DNA of 64,000 nt from Phaseolus vulgaris. Its lineage: Eukaryota > Streptophyta > Magnoliopsida > Fabales > Fabaceae. This document shows positions 38,198 to 49,390 of the stretch, one piece after another. The DNA lies in the NCBI RefSeq assembly GCF_000499845.2, contig NC_023759.2:38711785-38775784 (forward strand), in the 5' to 3' direction. Numbering within the stretch: the stretch's first letter is position 1; every line of letters begins with the position of its first letter. A program made the position numbers and the translations under genes. The notes under the pieces were generated by a model. That model was not told where the DNA came from, made no database searches, and was given only the letters and a program-made list of their open reading frames with translations.

Positions 38198-38954
38198 TCT
38201 ATACCAGATTTCCCCATATTTTTTATATATATCTATACCTCCATAATTATTTTTGATATATATAATTCATTTTATTTTTAATTATTTTGTAAATATTAAA
38301 ACAATTATCATAATATATTTTTTTGAACGTAAAATAGTTTTAAATATAGTTTTGAATTTAGTTTTTTGAAATATATTTTTATTTATTCAGTTTTCATTCA
38401 CAGTTTCTTTTTAATTTGAATTTATATTTGGAATTTTTATTATCGTTTTTCTCTCCTCCTCTTTCTCACTTTATCTCTTCTGTTCATATTACTTCCAATT
38501 CATTCTTCAGAGTAAGAAGAAGAGCACGCATTGTTGATGCACATGTACAGAGTTATCTTGACACCATTGTTGATGTGGGCATCGACGGGAGAATGAATGC
38601 GAATATGACATTCTTGCAGAGAGATGAAAGGGGTTAAAAAATAAATATTTTCTTAAGGTTTGTTATGGAGTTTCTCATCTTCTTCTTCTTTTTTTTTCTT
38701 TTCATTATTATATTTCTCTTTTTTAGTTTTATGTTAGTAACAACAAATCAAAATTGGTTATGTTTATTGTGTTATAAATTTAAATTTGTTTAATATATTG
38801 AAACTCATAAATGATGAGAAAAAATGTTTCTATCTTATTTTTACTTAGTGATATTTGATATTTAAAAGATATGAATACACATAATAATATATAATATAGT
38901 AATAATAAAACAAATGTGGATGCACAGGCACTAAAGCGCCTGTGTTTCCGCTAG
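38198..38954 (+). mobile_element. putative non-autonomous Helitron
   Basis: The 3' end has the Helitron signature. A hairpin with 7-bp arms CACAGGC (38923-38929) and GCCTGTG (38938-38944) is followed six bases later by CTAG (38951-38954), and the next base is T. The proposed 5' end TCTATACCAG at 38198 is preceded by A, so the insertion would lie between A and T as Helitrons require. There are no terminal inverted repeats and no Rep/helicase sequence. A small patch at about 38510-38640 has balanced base composition and could be captured host DNA. The 5' end is less sure than the 3' end. Confidence 0.5.
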
Positions 38955-38965
38955 TCACTATAATA

Positions 38966-38970
38966 TTTAT
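38966..38970. other. target-site duplication, left copy (TTTAT)
   Basis: TTTAT directly precedes the 5' LTR and recurs directly after the 3' LTR at 47365-47369. Confidence 0.85.
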
Positions 38971-39268
38971 TGTTGTACATGGTACGAGGATCGGAGTATC
39001 GAAAAGAAGATGGGAATTGAATGACTAAAAGGTCATTTGGCTTAACGACCTTTCGACAATTCCATCATCTACGTCACATTAAAGATTAACGACTTTAATT
39101 CCAATTAAAAAACATAAAACAAGGTTAACGACTATTGGGCCTAGTTTAGGACATTTTAACAGGACAAGGCCCATGAGAACAGTATAAATAGAGGAGACCC
39201 TCACAATGAACCGATAAATAGAGAAGACAGGAACATATCGATAGGGAATATTCAAATTGGTAAGAACA
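38971..39268 (+). repeat. 5' LTR of the Tat-lineage element (298 bp)
   Basis: It begins TGTTGTACAT and ends GGTAAGAACA. A canonical TATA box (TATAAATA, 39183-39190) lies in U3. It is about 100 bp shorter than the 3' LTR because a block corresponding to about 47195-47305 is missing. Confidence 0.9.
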
Positions 39269-39271
39269 TTT

Positions 39272-39290
39272 TGGTGCCCAGCATGAGACC
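39272..39290 (+). other. primer-binding site
   Basis: TGGTGCCCAGCATGAGACC starts three bases after the LTR end. It resembles the TGGCGCC-type primer sites of plant Ty3/gypsy elements; the exact tRNA was not determined. Confidence 0.6.
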
Positions 39291-40192
39291 AAAAGAAAAA
39301 CCTATCAAGAACCACATGGTGGCTTCAAGAAGTATGACGGGAAACGATAAAGGCAATGATGAAGAACCACCAATGGATCCAATCACCTTGATGCTAGATA
39401 TGAAGAGAGAGTTCAAGAGCTTGAAGCAGAAGAACGCGAAGGAAATAGAAGCTTTGAGGGTCGAAAACCAAATGATGAAGAAAAAAATAGAATTGGGGCA
39501 CACGCCAACAGCTGATGAGAACATGGGGGTGCGACCCGTCCGACAACAAGATACATATGCACATGGAGGGGGAAAACAGTTCACGGCCAAATCACACAAC
39601 AGTCACGGTGTCCGACGAGGACGTGGGGATGTTGTCGCGAAGGCATCCTTTTACGGATGCAATCATTGAGGTATCGTTATCGATAGCGTGGAAGAGCCCG
39701 ACAATAGACAAGTATGATGGCAACACTGACACGGACGAGTAATTAGAAGAAATGAGGGAATCCAAAACAAGGCTAGCAGGTAACAATGATAACAGAAGAT
39801 CAGAGAGGGAGGCGCCTGGTGGAATGAGTCCACCTAGGCGACCAAAGGAATACCTGAAGCCACTTAGATTCTCGCATTACACCCTTATAACCACCAGACG
39901 ATCACATATATTGGAGGAAGCTCTGAATGTTGACTTGATACCGCCACACAAGAGAACACCAACCCCTCCAAACGCTGACCAAAACCGTTATTGTCAATAT
40001 CATAGAAATTTCGACCATACCACGGAGGAATTTGTCACACTAAAGGAAAAAATAGAAGAACTCATCCAAGCGGGTCACTTGAAACAATTTGTAAGCAAGC
40101 AAAGGGAAGAAAGGTTTCCTCGTACGGACACTCGCCAAGGTCCGAGAAACACACAAAGAGGTTACCGACCAAGGTCAAGAACCCCCAACTGA
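39283..40192 (+). pseudogene. gag remnant with its core deleted
   Basis: Three overlapping frames carry an N-terminal coiled-coil-like part (MLDMKREFKSLKQKNAKEIE), the lead-in to the gag core (RRHPFTDAIIE, then TIDKYDGNTD), and a C-terminal part (NRYCQYHRNFDHTTEEF, then KEKIEELIQAGHLKQF). In the family, YDGxTDPxEH is followed by the main capsid domain, but here a stop follows DTDE and the sequence jumps to the linker. The capsid core is therefore missing. Particles could not be formed from this copy. Confidence 0.75.
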
Positions 40193-40234
40193 TAGGTTAA
40201 CAGCGAGAAGGAGAGGTGTGGTCCTTCTAAAAGG

Positions 40235-40970
40235 GTGATTAATACCATCGCGAAAGGATTTCTCAGTGGAGGAACCTCGTACTCGTCTCGGAAACGCCAC
40301 ACACGTAACCTGCATTCGATTAATTTCATAGGAAGAAAAAGGACTATGCCACCAATCACCTTCACAGATCAAGATTTCGAAGGAATTGACCCAGACCAGG
40401 ACAACACTATGGTGATCACGGTCGAAGTAGCAAATTACACTATTATGAAAACCCTCGTTGATCAGGGCAGCTCTATGGACGTCCTTTTCTAAAAGACCTT
40501 CAAGAAGATGGGCCTACCTTCAGAGATAATAATTCCTTTTGATGAACAAATCGTAAGCTTTTCGGGTGATCGGGTGGACACGAGAGGATATGTCGACCTC
40601 TGTATGAAATTTAGGGAAGGCTATAGAAAACCATGAAGATTAGATATGTCATCATTGATACGAAAACCTCCTATAACATGTTGCTGGGAAGACCCTCGCT
40701 AAATCGATTAGGGGATATTGTATCCACCCCTCATCTCACAATGAACTTTCCGGCCAAGAACAAAAAGATAGCAAGAGTGAAGGTGCATCAGAAAACTGCG
40801 CAAGGCTGTTACGCCGCCAGTTTAAGAGTTCCTCTGAGATACAAGCTGGAAAAGAAGGAGGTGAACATGGTAGCAGGAAATTGTGAACTTGATCCCAAGC
40901 CAAATGATGAACCAAGAGTAGAGCCGAAGGACGAGACTCTTCCATGGCAACTTGGCGGACCCGGATAGGA
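40235..40970 (+). pseudogene. retroviral-type aspartic protease region
   Basis: MKTLVDQGSSMDVLF (40447-40491) matches the Tat-type protease active-site stretch L-V-D-Q-G-S-S-A-D-V-L, with the catalytic Asp kept. A stop follows directly. The domain continues as KTFKKMGLP, then in another frame to SYNMLLGRPSLNRLG and the connector to reverse transcriptase. Confidence 0.75.
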
Positions 40971-41016
40971 TACTCGGATCAACACAAGCCTTCAAAAAGA
41001 GGATTACCAGAAGATC

Positions 41017-42293
41017 ATGAAGGTTTTGACCGAGAACCAAGACCTCTTTTCCTGGACGTCGGTTGATATGCTAGGAATCGATCCACGAGTGATGTGTCAC
41101 AGGTTATCTGTTTGCCAAGACGCTAAGCCGATATCTCAAAAGAAAAGAAGGTTAGGTGAAGAGAGAATACTGGTTGTACAAACAAAAGTCGAAAAGCTGC
41201 AAGAGGTCAGGTTTATTCGAAAAATACAGTACACCACTTGGTTAGCAAGCATGGTACTAGTCAATAAGAGCAACGACCAATGGCGCATGTGCATGGATTA
41301 TACTAATTTGAATAAGGCCTGCCCGAAAGACGCGTACCCACTCCCGAACATAGACAAATTGGTAGTTGGTGCTACATGGCAGGGGGTAATGAGTTTCTTG
41401 GATGCATACTCGGGCAACAACCAAATTCCTATGTATGAGTCCGACCAATCAAAGACGACCTTCATGACCGACAAGTCCAACTTTTGTTACGAGGTGACGC
41501 TTTTCGGCTTAAAAAACGTTGGGGCCACCTATCAAAGACTAATTGACTAAGTGTTCCGAGAGCAAATTGGACAAAATGTGGAAGTATATGTGGACGACAT
41601 GATCGTCAAATTGAGAACATTGGAACAACATGCATTAGACATGGTCGAGGTTTTCAGTCAGCTTCGGAAGTTTGACATGAGACTGAACCCCGCTAAGTGC
41701 TCTTTGGAGTGGAAGGAGGAAAGTTTCTCGGATTCCTACTCATGAGTCGAGGGATAGAAGCGAATCTAGATAAGTGCATGGCCTTGGAGCAAATGAGGCG
41801 CCCCTAGAATTTGAAAGAGATGCAAATACTAGTCGGGATTGAATTCACTATCAAGATTCGTTCCAAAGTTGGCAAAAAAAATTTAACCCATTCTCAACTT
41901 AATGAAGAGGGCGGATAAGTTTGAGTGGGACGAGATGTGTGAAGTCGCATTCATGTCAATTAAGGAAAGCTTGCCGATGGAGAACCCATGTTAGCATACT
42001 TAGCGGTATTAAACGGAGTTATAAGCGTCGTGATCGCACAAGGAAAGATCGACTAAAAGCCAATATATTTCGTGAGCCTCATTCTTTAGGGTACAGAAAC
42101 ACGATATCAAATGATCGAAAAAGTCGCCCTGGCATTGTTTCATACGACTAGAAGGCTTCAACATTATTTCCAAAGCCACGAAATAATAGTGAAAACCGAT
42201 TTCGCGATAAGCAAGGTACTTCAGAAGCCCGAACTAGCAGGAAGAATGATAACATGGTTGGTCGAGCTATCTGAATTCGGCATTAGAATATGA
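41017..42293 (+). pseudogene. reverse transcriptase and first RNase H
   Basis: The order is RMCMDYTNLNKACPKDAYPLP, FLDAYSGNNQIPM and the catalytic YVDDMIVK (YVDD at 41587-41598). A TAA at 41548-41550 interrupts the frame between RLID and VFREQIG, where a Lys codon is usual. Further frameshifts lie at about 41740 and 41850-42100. RNase H remnants (EKVALALFHTTRRLQHYF, KTDFAISKVLQKPELAGRM) end at 42293. Confidence 0.85.
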
Positions 42294-42294
42294 A

Positions 42295-42834
42295 TTGAGA
42301 GGGTCGATTAAGTCCCAATGCCTGGCGAATTTTGTGTTAGAATTGCAAGGCATGTCAGAGGAGGAGGAATGGTGGACCTTGTATGTGGATGGATCCTCCA
42401 ACAAGTCGGGTAATGGGGCCAGGATCGTTCTCGAGGGACCAAGACGGGTACGAATCGAGCAATCTTTAACCTTTGGATTCAAGGCGTCCAACAATCAAGT
42501 TGAATACAAAGCGTTGGTTGTTGGTCTCTTGCTGGCCAGAGACATGGAGGCGCATAGGATCAAATGCCGGAGTGACTCGCAGTTGACAGTCAACCAGATT
42601 CGGGGTGAATATCAAGTAAAGGACCCCCTCCTGCTGAGGTATTTTCATAAGGTATCCACTTTCATAGCCGAGTTCAAAAAGGTGGAGATCCAACATGTTT
42701 GGAGAGAGGAAAACACTCGAGAAAACACATTATCTAAGATGGCCAGTGGAAGAAGTAAAAGGGGACTCGACACCGTCATACAACAAATACTCCTCGGACC
42801 GACAGTAACTACCAATGAGTGTATGAGTATATAG
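42295..42834 (+). pseudogene. second (archaeal-type) RNase H domain
   Basis: WWTLYVDGSSNKSGNGARIV, NNQVEYKALVVGL and CRSDSQLTVNQIRGEY carry the D-E-D catalytic residues of RNase H. Downstream of the ordinary RNase H, an additional domain of this kind is a mark of Tat-lineage elements. The 179-codon frame itself is uninterrupted, the longest open piece of the polyprotein. Confidence 0.85.
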
Positions 42835-42839
42835 AGACG

Positions 42840-43950
42840 ACACCCCGAGATTGGTTAGCCGAAATAATAAAAGCGGTAGAGGATCGGGATGCTGGAAGGG
42901 ACATACCAGATGCATGTTTAAGACGTAAAGTTTACATATTTATGATGATTGGACAGGACCTATACAAGTGAGGATTCTCCACGCCTTTACTTAAGTGTTT
43001 AGGGAAGACGAAAGTCAAATATGTGATGAACGGGTTTTATAACGGTGTGTGCGGGACCCACTCAAGAAGGAGAAGCATGGCAAGCAGAGTCCTCAGGTTT
43101 GATTACTACTGGCCGAAACTACGAGGAGATTGCCTAAAATTAAGTTGAACTTGCAAGAAATATCAACAGAATGGACCCCTCATAACTTACCGGCATAACA
43201 ACTACAACACATCAATGCCCTTTGGCCTTTCGCGGTATGGGGGTATGGACATCCTCGACTCGTTTCCACCCGCATCCGGATAACGAAAATTCCTCCTTGT
43301 GGCGGTCGACTACTTCTCATGTGGATTGAAGCTGAACCCCTGGTGCGCATAACAACTACTCAGGTCCATCAATTTGTGTGGAAAATCATCATATGTTGCT
43401 TCGGCATATCCCACACAATCATCACCGACAATGGGAGGCAGTTCATAGACAAAAATCTAGAAGAATACTTGGAAGAATTCACCATCAAACATAAGGTGAC
43501 GTAAGTGGAGCATCCGCAAGTGAACGGGCAGGTTGAGGCAGCCAATAAGACTATCTTAACTGAAATGAAGAAGTGGTTGGGAATCTCCAAAGGACGATGG
43601 GCCAATGAGTTGTTAGAAGTTTTGTGGACTTACTGGTGAAACACTATACGACTTAACATATGGTATAGACGTTATGTTACTGGTAGGGGTTGGAGAACCG
43701 ACTATTCATAAGCAAATGGCCGACCTTCAGATAAATGAGGATTGTATGCGAACCGAGCTTGATATGTTGATAGAGTTGAGGGATAAATCTAAAATACGTG
43801 ACGAAGCATGCAAAAAGAGAGCCTCCCGAAGGTACAATGCGAAGACGAAGTCGAGGTCATTCCTGGGCAGCGACCTCGTGTGGCGAATGAGAGGAGATGC
43901 CCGGAAAGATAAAAGTGAAGGAAAGTTGGCTGCTACTTGGGAAGGATAAT
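42840..43950 (+). pseudogene. integrase
   Basis: The zinc-binding (H2C2) part reads GVCGTHSRRRSMASRVLRFDYYW, with CKKYQQN after it. The core has WIEAEPLVRITTTQVHQF, TDNGRQF and [16 protein letters not shown], which contain the Asp and Glu of the D,D35E triad. The C-terminal part has KSRSFLGSDLVWR. There are several stops and frameshifts, for instance TAA at 43502-43504. Confidence 0.85.
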
Positions 43951-44639
43951 TCATAATAACCGAGAGTTTGCACAACGGTGCACACCGATTAGAGACGCTA
44001 AGTGAGCAACGTATTTCGAAAACGTGGAATTCTAGTCACCTGAAGTTCTATTTTAGTCAAGTCCTAAATTACATGTACCCTTTTTCATTGTCTATGTTTA
44101 TTTTGAGAAGACGATAATCTCCCAATCAGAGGCATTTTCACGAGCACAACTAAATTTCAACGAGCTACCATCAAAAGATTAATGGTCAAGGACGAATCTG
44201 CAAATGGATCCTACCGATAAACTAGTAAAGCAAGGAAGAATCCAAAAAATGGATCCCTTGCGCGAACATACAAATCTAAAGAAACAATAAAAAACGATAT
44301 GTCAATATAGCAAAGAAGTAATAAAATCGATATGCCAATATAACAAAGACGTAATAGAAACCAACACGCCGATATAAAGAGACAATAAAAAGCCGACACA
44401 CTAAACATGAGGTAAAACAGATAAAGCATAGCAATAAACGCATGCCAAAGCCGAATAACAAAGCATTAACTTAGAAAATATCAGAATGTCAAAGTTTAAG
44501 ATGGTTACACAGCCGTCGAAACGGTAAACAAATAAATAAAAGCAAAAACTGTCAACATGACAAAAACGTAACCATCATCAAAAAAAGAAGAACGCCTCTG
44601 CTAGATGACATCCAAAAAATCGCAACTTTCCCCCACAAA

Positions 44640-46629
44640 TCAAACCTTCTTGCCCGCGTTATCAAGGCCGGGAGTAGCTAGTTGAGTAAATTCCTCACCG
44701 CCCTTCTCATCCGGGATATCATCCACCAGCACGAGTTCTCCCTTATAAAAATCTTTGTTAACATCAAACTTGCCTTCGTTGAGGGGTACATTGTAAAAAT
44801 AGGCAGTTTCATCCAAGGCCTTATTGAAGCTGAGCTCGTGCTGATGGAGAACGAAGTCCTGTGTTCGGTGGAGATCACCACCGAACTTGCGTAAAGCTGC
44901 CTGAAGTTGTTCGTTCTTAGCTTGCTTAGTGGTAGTAACATCGGTCAAATTCTGCTTTAGATCCACGACCTTTGCCGATAGCCCTTTCCCTTTCTCTTCG
45001 GCATCACGACAACACATGAGCAAGGTGTCAATCTCCATTTTCATTCGGGCAAACTCGGTAGCCAAATCATTATTTTGGATAATCAAAGAATGGTTAGTAT
45101 CGAGCGCATACTGGAGTGAAGAAGCGAACTTCGCCAACTGAGTCTTGAGGCTCTCCTGCTCCACGTCGTTCTTTTCCTTTAAAACAGTACTCATTCGCTT
45201 GCCAAGGACAAGCGCCATAGTGCTTAATACCAAAAAAGATTCAGCAAGCTCCAAAGATGTCGTCGCCTTAATATCCTCCCTTTCAGCCGAGCTCAACGAG
45301 AAGGAGACATTGTTAACAAAACGCAAGTTTCGACCAAGAATATCTCGTGAAGAGCTTGTGTCGGCATCCACATGTGCCGCTTGTTGGACCTCCCAGAAGA
45401 TGACTTGTCGGAATGACGATGGGAGGACTTTTTGTGTTTTTTCTCCTGTCTAACCTTCTTTGACGGATCCCGTGGAGGGAATGTTTCGTCAACCGACACT
45501 GCACGCAATGGCTCCACCACCTCAACCTCAAAAGGTGGAGCTTGGCGATAGCAGCCCGTCGTTGTCTTCAAAGCTCTTTGTAAAAAAGTTTCCCTTCTTC
45601 AGGTGTGACGGTCGCCATGATAGTTGCGAAAAACACAAGTTAGCAAACATCAAACGAGGGCAAGAAGCAATGACAAAAGTGAAAGCATACCCTCAACATC
45701 GTCAAGCCGAATGGGCGACATGAAAACCCTTAGCAGTTGCCGAGTAGGTATTTTATGGGGAACCTTGTCTAATATGGAAAAAGTTTCCAAGTCTTCCCAG
45801 GATAGTGACGACCTTAGCCATGAGCGGAAGCGTGCCGGTTCACGAGTCCAGTAGAAGGAAAACCGAGGAAAGTCACCATCGTAAAAAAGGTGACGACCCT
45901 CCTCCATGACCACAACCTTGAAGAAGCTCCCTTTAAACTTCTTATATGAAAAGGTAAAGGGAGCCAACAACCACGATCTCAGTTGGCTTATCAAGGACAA
46001 CCACCCTACCCGGCTACCCCGTCGGGTATTATACATCTGAAGAAAGACTTGGGGAGTCGGTTTCAAATACAACAACATGCACAACAACCGAAAAGCTTGG
46101 ATATAAGCCCATCTATTCGGGTGAGCTACGACAACGCTACATTCAAACATTGTAACACACCAATGGAAAACTCGTCCAAAGGAAAGCGGACATGAATATC
46201 GATTATTAGACATGAATAAAAGAAAAAATGTCACCCACTTCTGGGTCCCTACCTAAACATACAATGTCAAATGACAAACAACGCCAAATGGAAGTAGTCC
46301 CATCTGGCGCACCCGAATGTAACATGTCTATACTAGCACTAAATGATTTCAACAAGGCAGTTGTGCTGAACCGAGAGGTTTGTTCTCGAACGTTGAAGTC
46401 AACCCACTTGTATTCAAAAGTTTGGATAGGTGGAGTGTCCTGCTTGGTAGCATCGGCAACCGGAATGACCGAGGGAGGAACACCTTCGACAATCCCACCC
46501 GCGATAGCTCTGAGAAGCTCTCAAACTAGCCGAGTTAGTATTCGAGAGATAAACTACCTCGTGCGGCAACATGGTGTCGACTAACTTAGATACTCTTAGG
46601 GTAGAGTTGTCAAACACAAAAGAGAACAT
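44640..46629 (-). pseudogene. antisense ORF of the Tat element (PF04195 'putative gypsy-type transposon' protein)
   Basis: Opposite to gag-pol, between integrase and the 3' LTR. With a few frameshifts it reads from MFSFVFDNSTLRV (46629) through DIFSFIHV to HPNRWAYIQAFRLLCMLLYL and SYKKFKGSFFKVVVMEEG (about 45900-46130). That last part is the domain annotated as 'putative gypsy type transposon' and known from antisense genes of Tat retrotransposons. A basic Lys/Ser linker (KKHKKSSHRHSDKSSSG, about 45420) and a 243-codon open coiled-coil tail (44640-45371) follow. Its function in living elements is unknown. Here it is broken by frameshifts near 46515 and 46210 and between the middle and tail pieces. 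Confidence 0.75.
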
Positions 46630-46720
46630 GACTAGTTGCCTTGATTTTGGTTGAGAAGACGAGCGAAGAAAAGTAGAGAAAAAGCAAAGAAAAAGCGTAA
46701 ATGAGAGAGGGGCCACCACC

Positions 46721-46730
46721 CTATATATAG
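46721..46730 (-). promoter_or_regulatory. candidate TATA box for the antisense ORF
   Basis: CTATATATAG lies 92 bases upstream of the antisense ATG at 46629 and outside the LTR, so the antisense gene seems to have its own promoter. The motif is palindromic, so orientation is inferred from position. Confidence 0.4.
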
Positions 46731-46965
46731 TACTAAGAAAGGGGTGGGAAACCCAAGGAATGCACGAATCTCGAGTGTTAGAATCAGGCGCAAGCAACGG
46801 TCCAGATGTGGCAACTGTTCAAAAACTGACATGACGCATCAATCACACGTCATGTCACCTGCGTTGTAAATTCAACATGTCTCAGACTAAAGATCAACTG
46901 GGAAGATGACATTGTGTTGGTTTACGACTCCTTGCCTTACTCGTAGGCTCGAGCCTGAGGGAATG

Positions 46966-47364
46966 TGTTGTACATGGTACCGAGAACCGGATGGTCGAAA
47001 TGACCGAAAGTTTATTCGACCTAACAGCCTTTTGGCAATTCCATCATCCACGTTACAACAAAGGTTAAGGACGTTTATCCCAACTAGAGAACATAAAACG
47101 GGGTTAACAACTATTGGGCCTAGTTTAGGTCACCTTGACATGACAATGCCCATGAGAATAATATAAATGAGAGGAGACCCTCACAATGAACAGGTAATAG
47201 CTATGTATTCTGAACTAGACTATTCACTTTGAGTCCCACCTAACTTGAGCGTCGGAGTGTCTTTGCAGGTACCCTCCGCTCGGAATTCTAGAAGGACAAT
47301 CAGGATTAAGAAGACAAGTACATATCAATAGGGGATATTCGATCTCAGTCAATTGATAAGAACA
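46966..47364 (+). repeat. 3' LTR of the Tat-lineage element (399 bp)
   Basis: It begins TGTTGTACAT and ends TGATAAGAACA. It includes a block at about 47195-47305 that is absent from the 5' LTR. The two LTRs differ at many positions, so the insertion is old or the ends have different histories. Confidence 0.9.
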
Positions 47365-47599
47365 TTTATCAAAAGAGTTTTATATTAAAAGTTATTTGTG
47401 TAATTATTTTATCTTTGTAACCATCATTTTGTATCAACTAATATTCAATTTGTCACACTTGTCTAAAATATAAATTTAAGGTTAGATAGGAGAAATCAAA
47501 CATAATCTATACAAGCAAATAAAACTGATGCATAAATTCACACATTTTTTTGTACTCTTATATGTTCTTCCTTTCTTCCAAAAACCAAAATTTAAATAC

Positions 47600-47865
47600 T
47601 CAAATGTAAAGATTATTAAAAGTGTGTCAATATTTAAGTATATTTTCAAATATAAAAAAGTTTGAAGTTTCACTTACTAGGGACATCTAAACACAAATCA
47701 ATCTTTGTGTCTACATCATCTACTTTAACAACACAAGACTTAAAAACATTTATTTTTTCCTCAAACCCTTTAACAAGTTTTATGTTTTCTTTATTTTTTT
47801 TCAAAACACACTTAACAACCTTTAAACCATCTTGAACAATAAGGTTTAAGATGTGAACACAAAAT
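47600..47865 (-). pseudogene. hAT-family transposase fragment, copy A
   Basis: The minus strand reads CVHILNLIVQDGLKVVKCVL, then FKSCVVKVDDVDTKIDLCLDV and PSK-stop-NFKLFYI. This follows the hAT (RICESLEEPER/BED-type) transposase core C-x-H-x-L-N-L-I-V-x-D-G-L and C-L-D-V-x-T-R-W-N-S-T-Y. The Trp of R-W-N is a TGA here. The dimerisation domain and terminal inverted repeats were not found. Confidence 0.5.
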
Positions 47866-49129
47866 TAAAAAAATGAAGCAGTATTGTTATTTAAAAATTA
47901 GAAGTATGCGATGTTAATGAAATATAACATTTGATAATACAATAAGTCTACAAATCAAATGTCAAAGATACTATCGTAGGGACTTTGGACAACACTTATT
48001 TTAATTTTCTTGAATTCATATATATTGATCACATATATAGTGGAAGCAACTAACATAAATATTTTACCAATTTCCTAAACCTCCTATATTCCACTAACAC
48101 CATACTTATCATTCATGTTTTTATGATAACAAATTATAACATATTTTGGTGTGTCTAAAAATTAAATTTAGTATTAAATAGAAATTAGAAACACAACTTA
48201 GAGTGAATTAATATAAACTAATTGTTTATTACTTTTTTTATTACTTGAGTTGTCCTCTTAGCTATCATTTTAAATGTTTTTATCAAAAACACTCTAAATT
48301 AGTTCAAAATCATTAGATGACTCAACGTAGCTTGCGACAAATTTTCAAAATATTTTAAGGGTCTATTTAAATCTTACATTTCTAGAACTAAAGATTTTTT
48401 TTTAAAAAATGTGACATGTTTTTCCTTCCTATATTACAAAATATAAAGATTTATATATCAAATGAAGTTTTTCTTATATTAATATAAAGAAGTATGCAAT
48501 TGAAAGCACTTGTGATTGATTTTCATTCACAAATTTAATGAAATCCTATATTATTTACAAACAATGAAAACTTAAATAAAAAAAGTAATCAAAATTATAT
48601 GGGAACAAAATTAAACTTACATTAACAAAAACATATTTTAATGATATTCACTCTTCCTTAATAAAATAGGAAGATATTGAGAGTCATATCTCTCTCTTAT
48701 GGTTATTGTTGTCTCTCTCTTAAACATGTTCATACACTCATGAAAAAAGTGTAAACACAAACTTGTGTTTCAATACTTCAATTTTTTTTTTCAAAATATT
48801 GTATTAAGACCAATATTTGAATAAAGAAACTAAAAAGATTTCAACTATTACGGAAGATCAATAGTGATTCTAAGTGCAATCACATCACTACAATCACTGC
48901 AATATTTATTTAAAAAAATTATATAAAAAAGTTATATAAAAAGAAATTATATAAAAAAATATTTGCCTAATTGTCTCATTTTTATGGCCAACATTTAATT
49001 TGTCACTTGTGTAAAATACAAAAGTTTGAGGTTAAATAAAATAAACTATACATCAACTCTCTAATAAGAAAATTTATCCTCTTCTTTATTCTTCAATTAT
49101 AAGACAAATTACATAATTCACATATTCAA

Positions 49130-49390
49130 ATGCAAAAATTATTAAAGTATGTTGATATGCAAGTGCATTTTCAAATGGAAACAATATAAAGTTCCAATTT
49201 TTATAAAAAAAAATCATACAAAAAATCATTAGCCAAAGCAAATCAATATGTGTCAACATCACCTAATTTAACAATACAAACTTTAAATGCATTCATGATC
49301 CTTCAACATATTTATACCTTCTCTAAAAAAATTCTGAACACATTTAACAACCTTTAAACACTATTGAATAATAAGATTTGAATTTCTTTA
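49130..49390 (-). pseudogene. hAT-family transposase fragment, copy B
   Basis: A diverged paralogue of copy A on the same strand. NLIIQ, a stop, then CLKVVKCV aligns with NLIVQDGLKVVKCV of copy A, and the flanks match as well (for example CACATTTAACAACCTTTAAA against CACACTTAACAACCTTTAAA on the plus strand). It is more decayed than copy A. Confidence 0.4.

Larger units (their letters stand above)
38971..47364 (+). mobile_element. Ty3/gypsy retrotransposon of the Tat lineage, complete but inactive
   Basis: LTRs at 38971-39268 and 46966-47364 both start TGTTGTACATGGTAC and end AAGAACA. A 5-bp duplication TTTAT abuts both sides (38966-38970 and 47365-47369). The internal order is primer-binding site, gag remnant, aspartic protease, reverse transcriptase, RNase H, a second RNase H, integrase, then an antisense ORF before the 3' LTR. 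The second RNase H and the antisense gene of the PF04195 type are characteristic of the Tat lineage. Every coding domain has stops or frameshifts. Confidence 0.93.
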
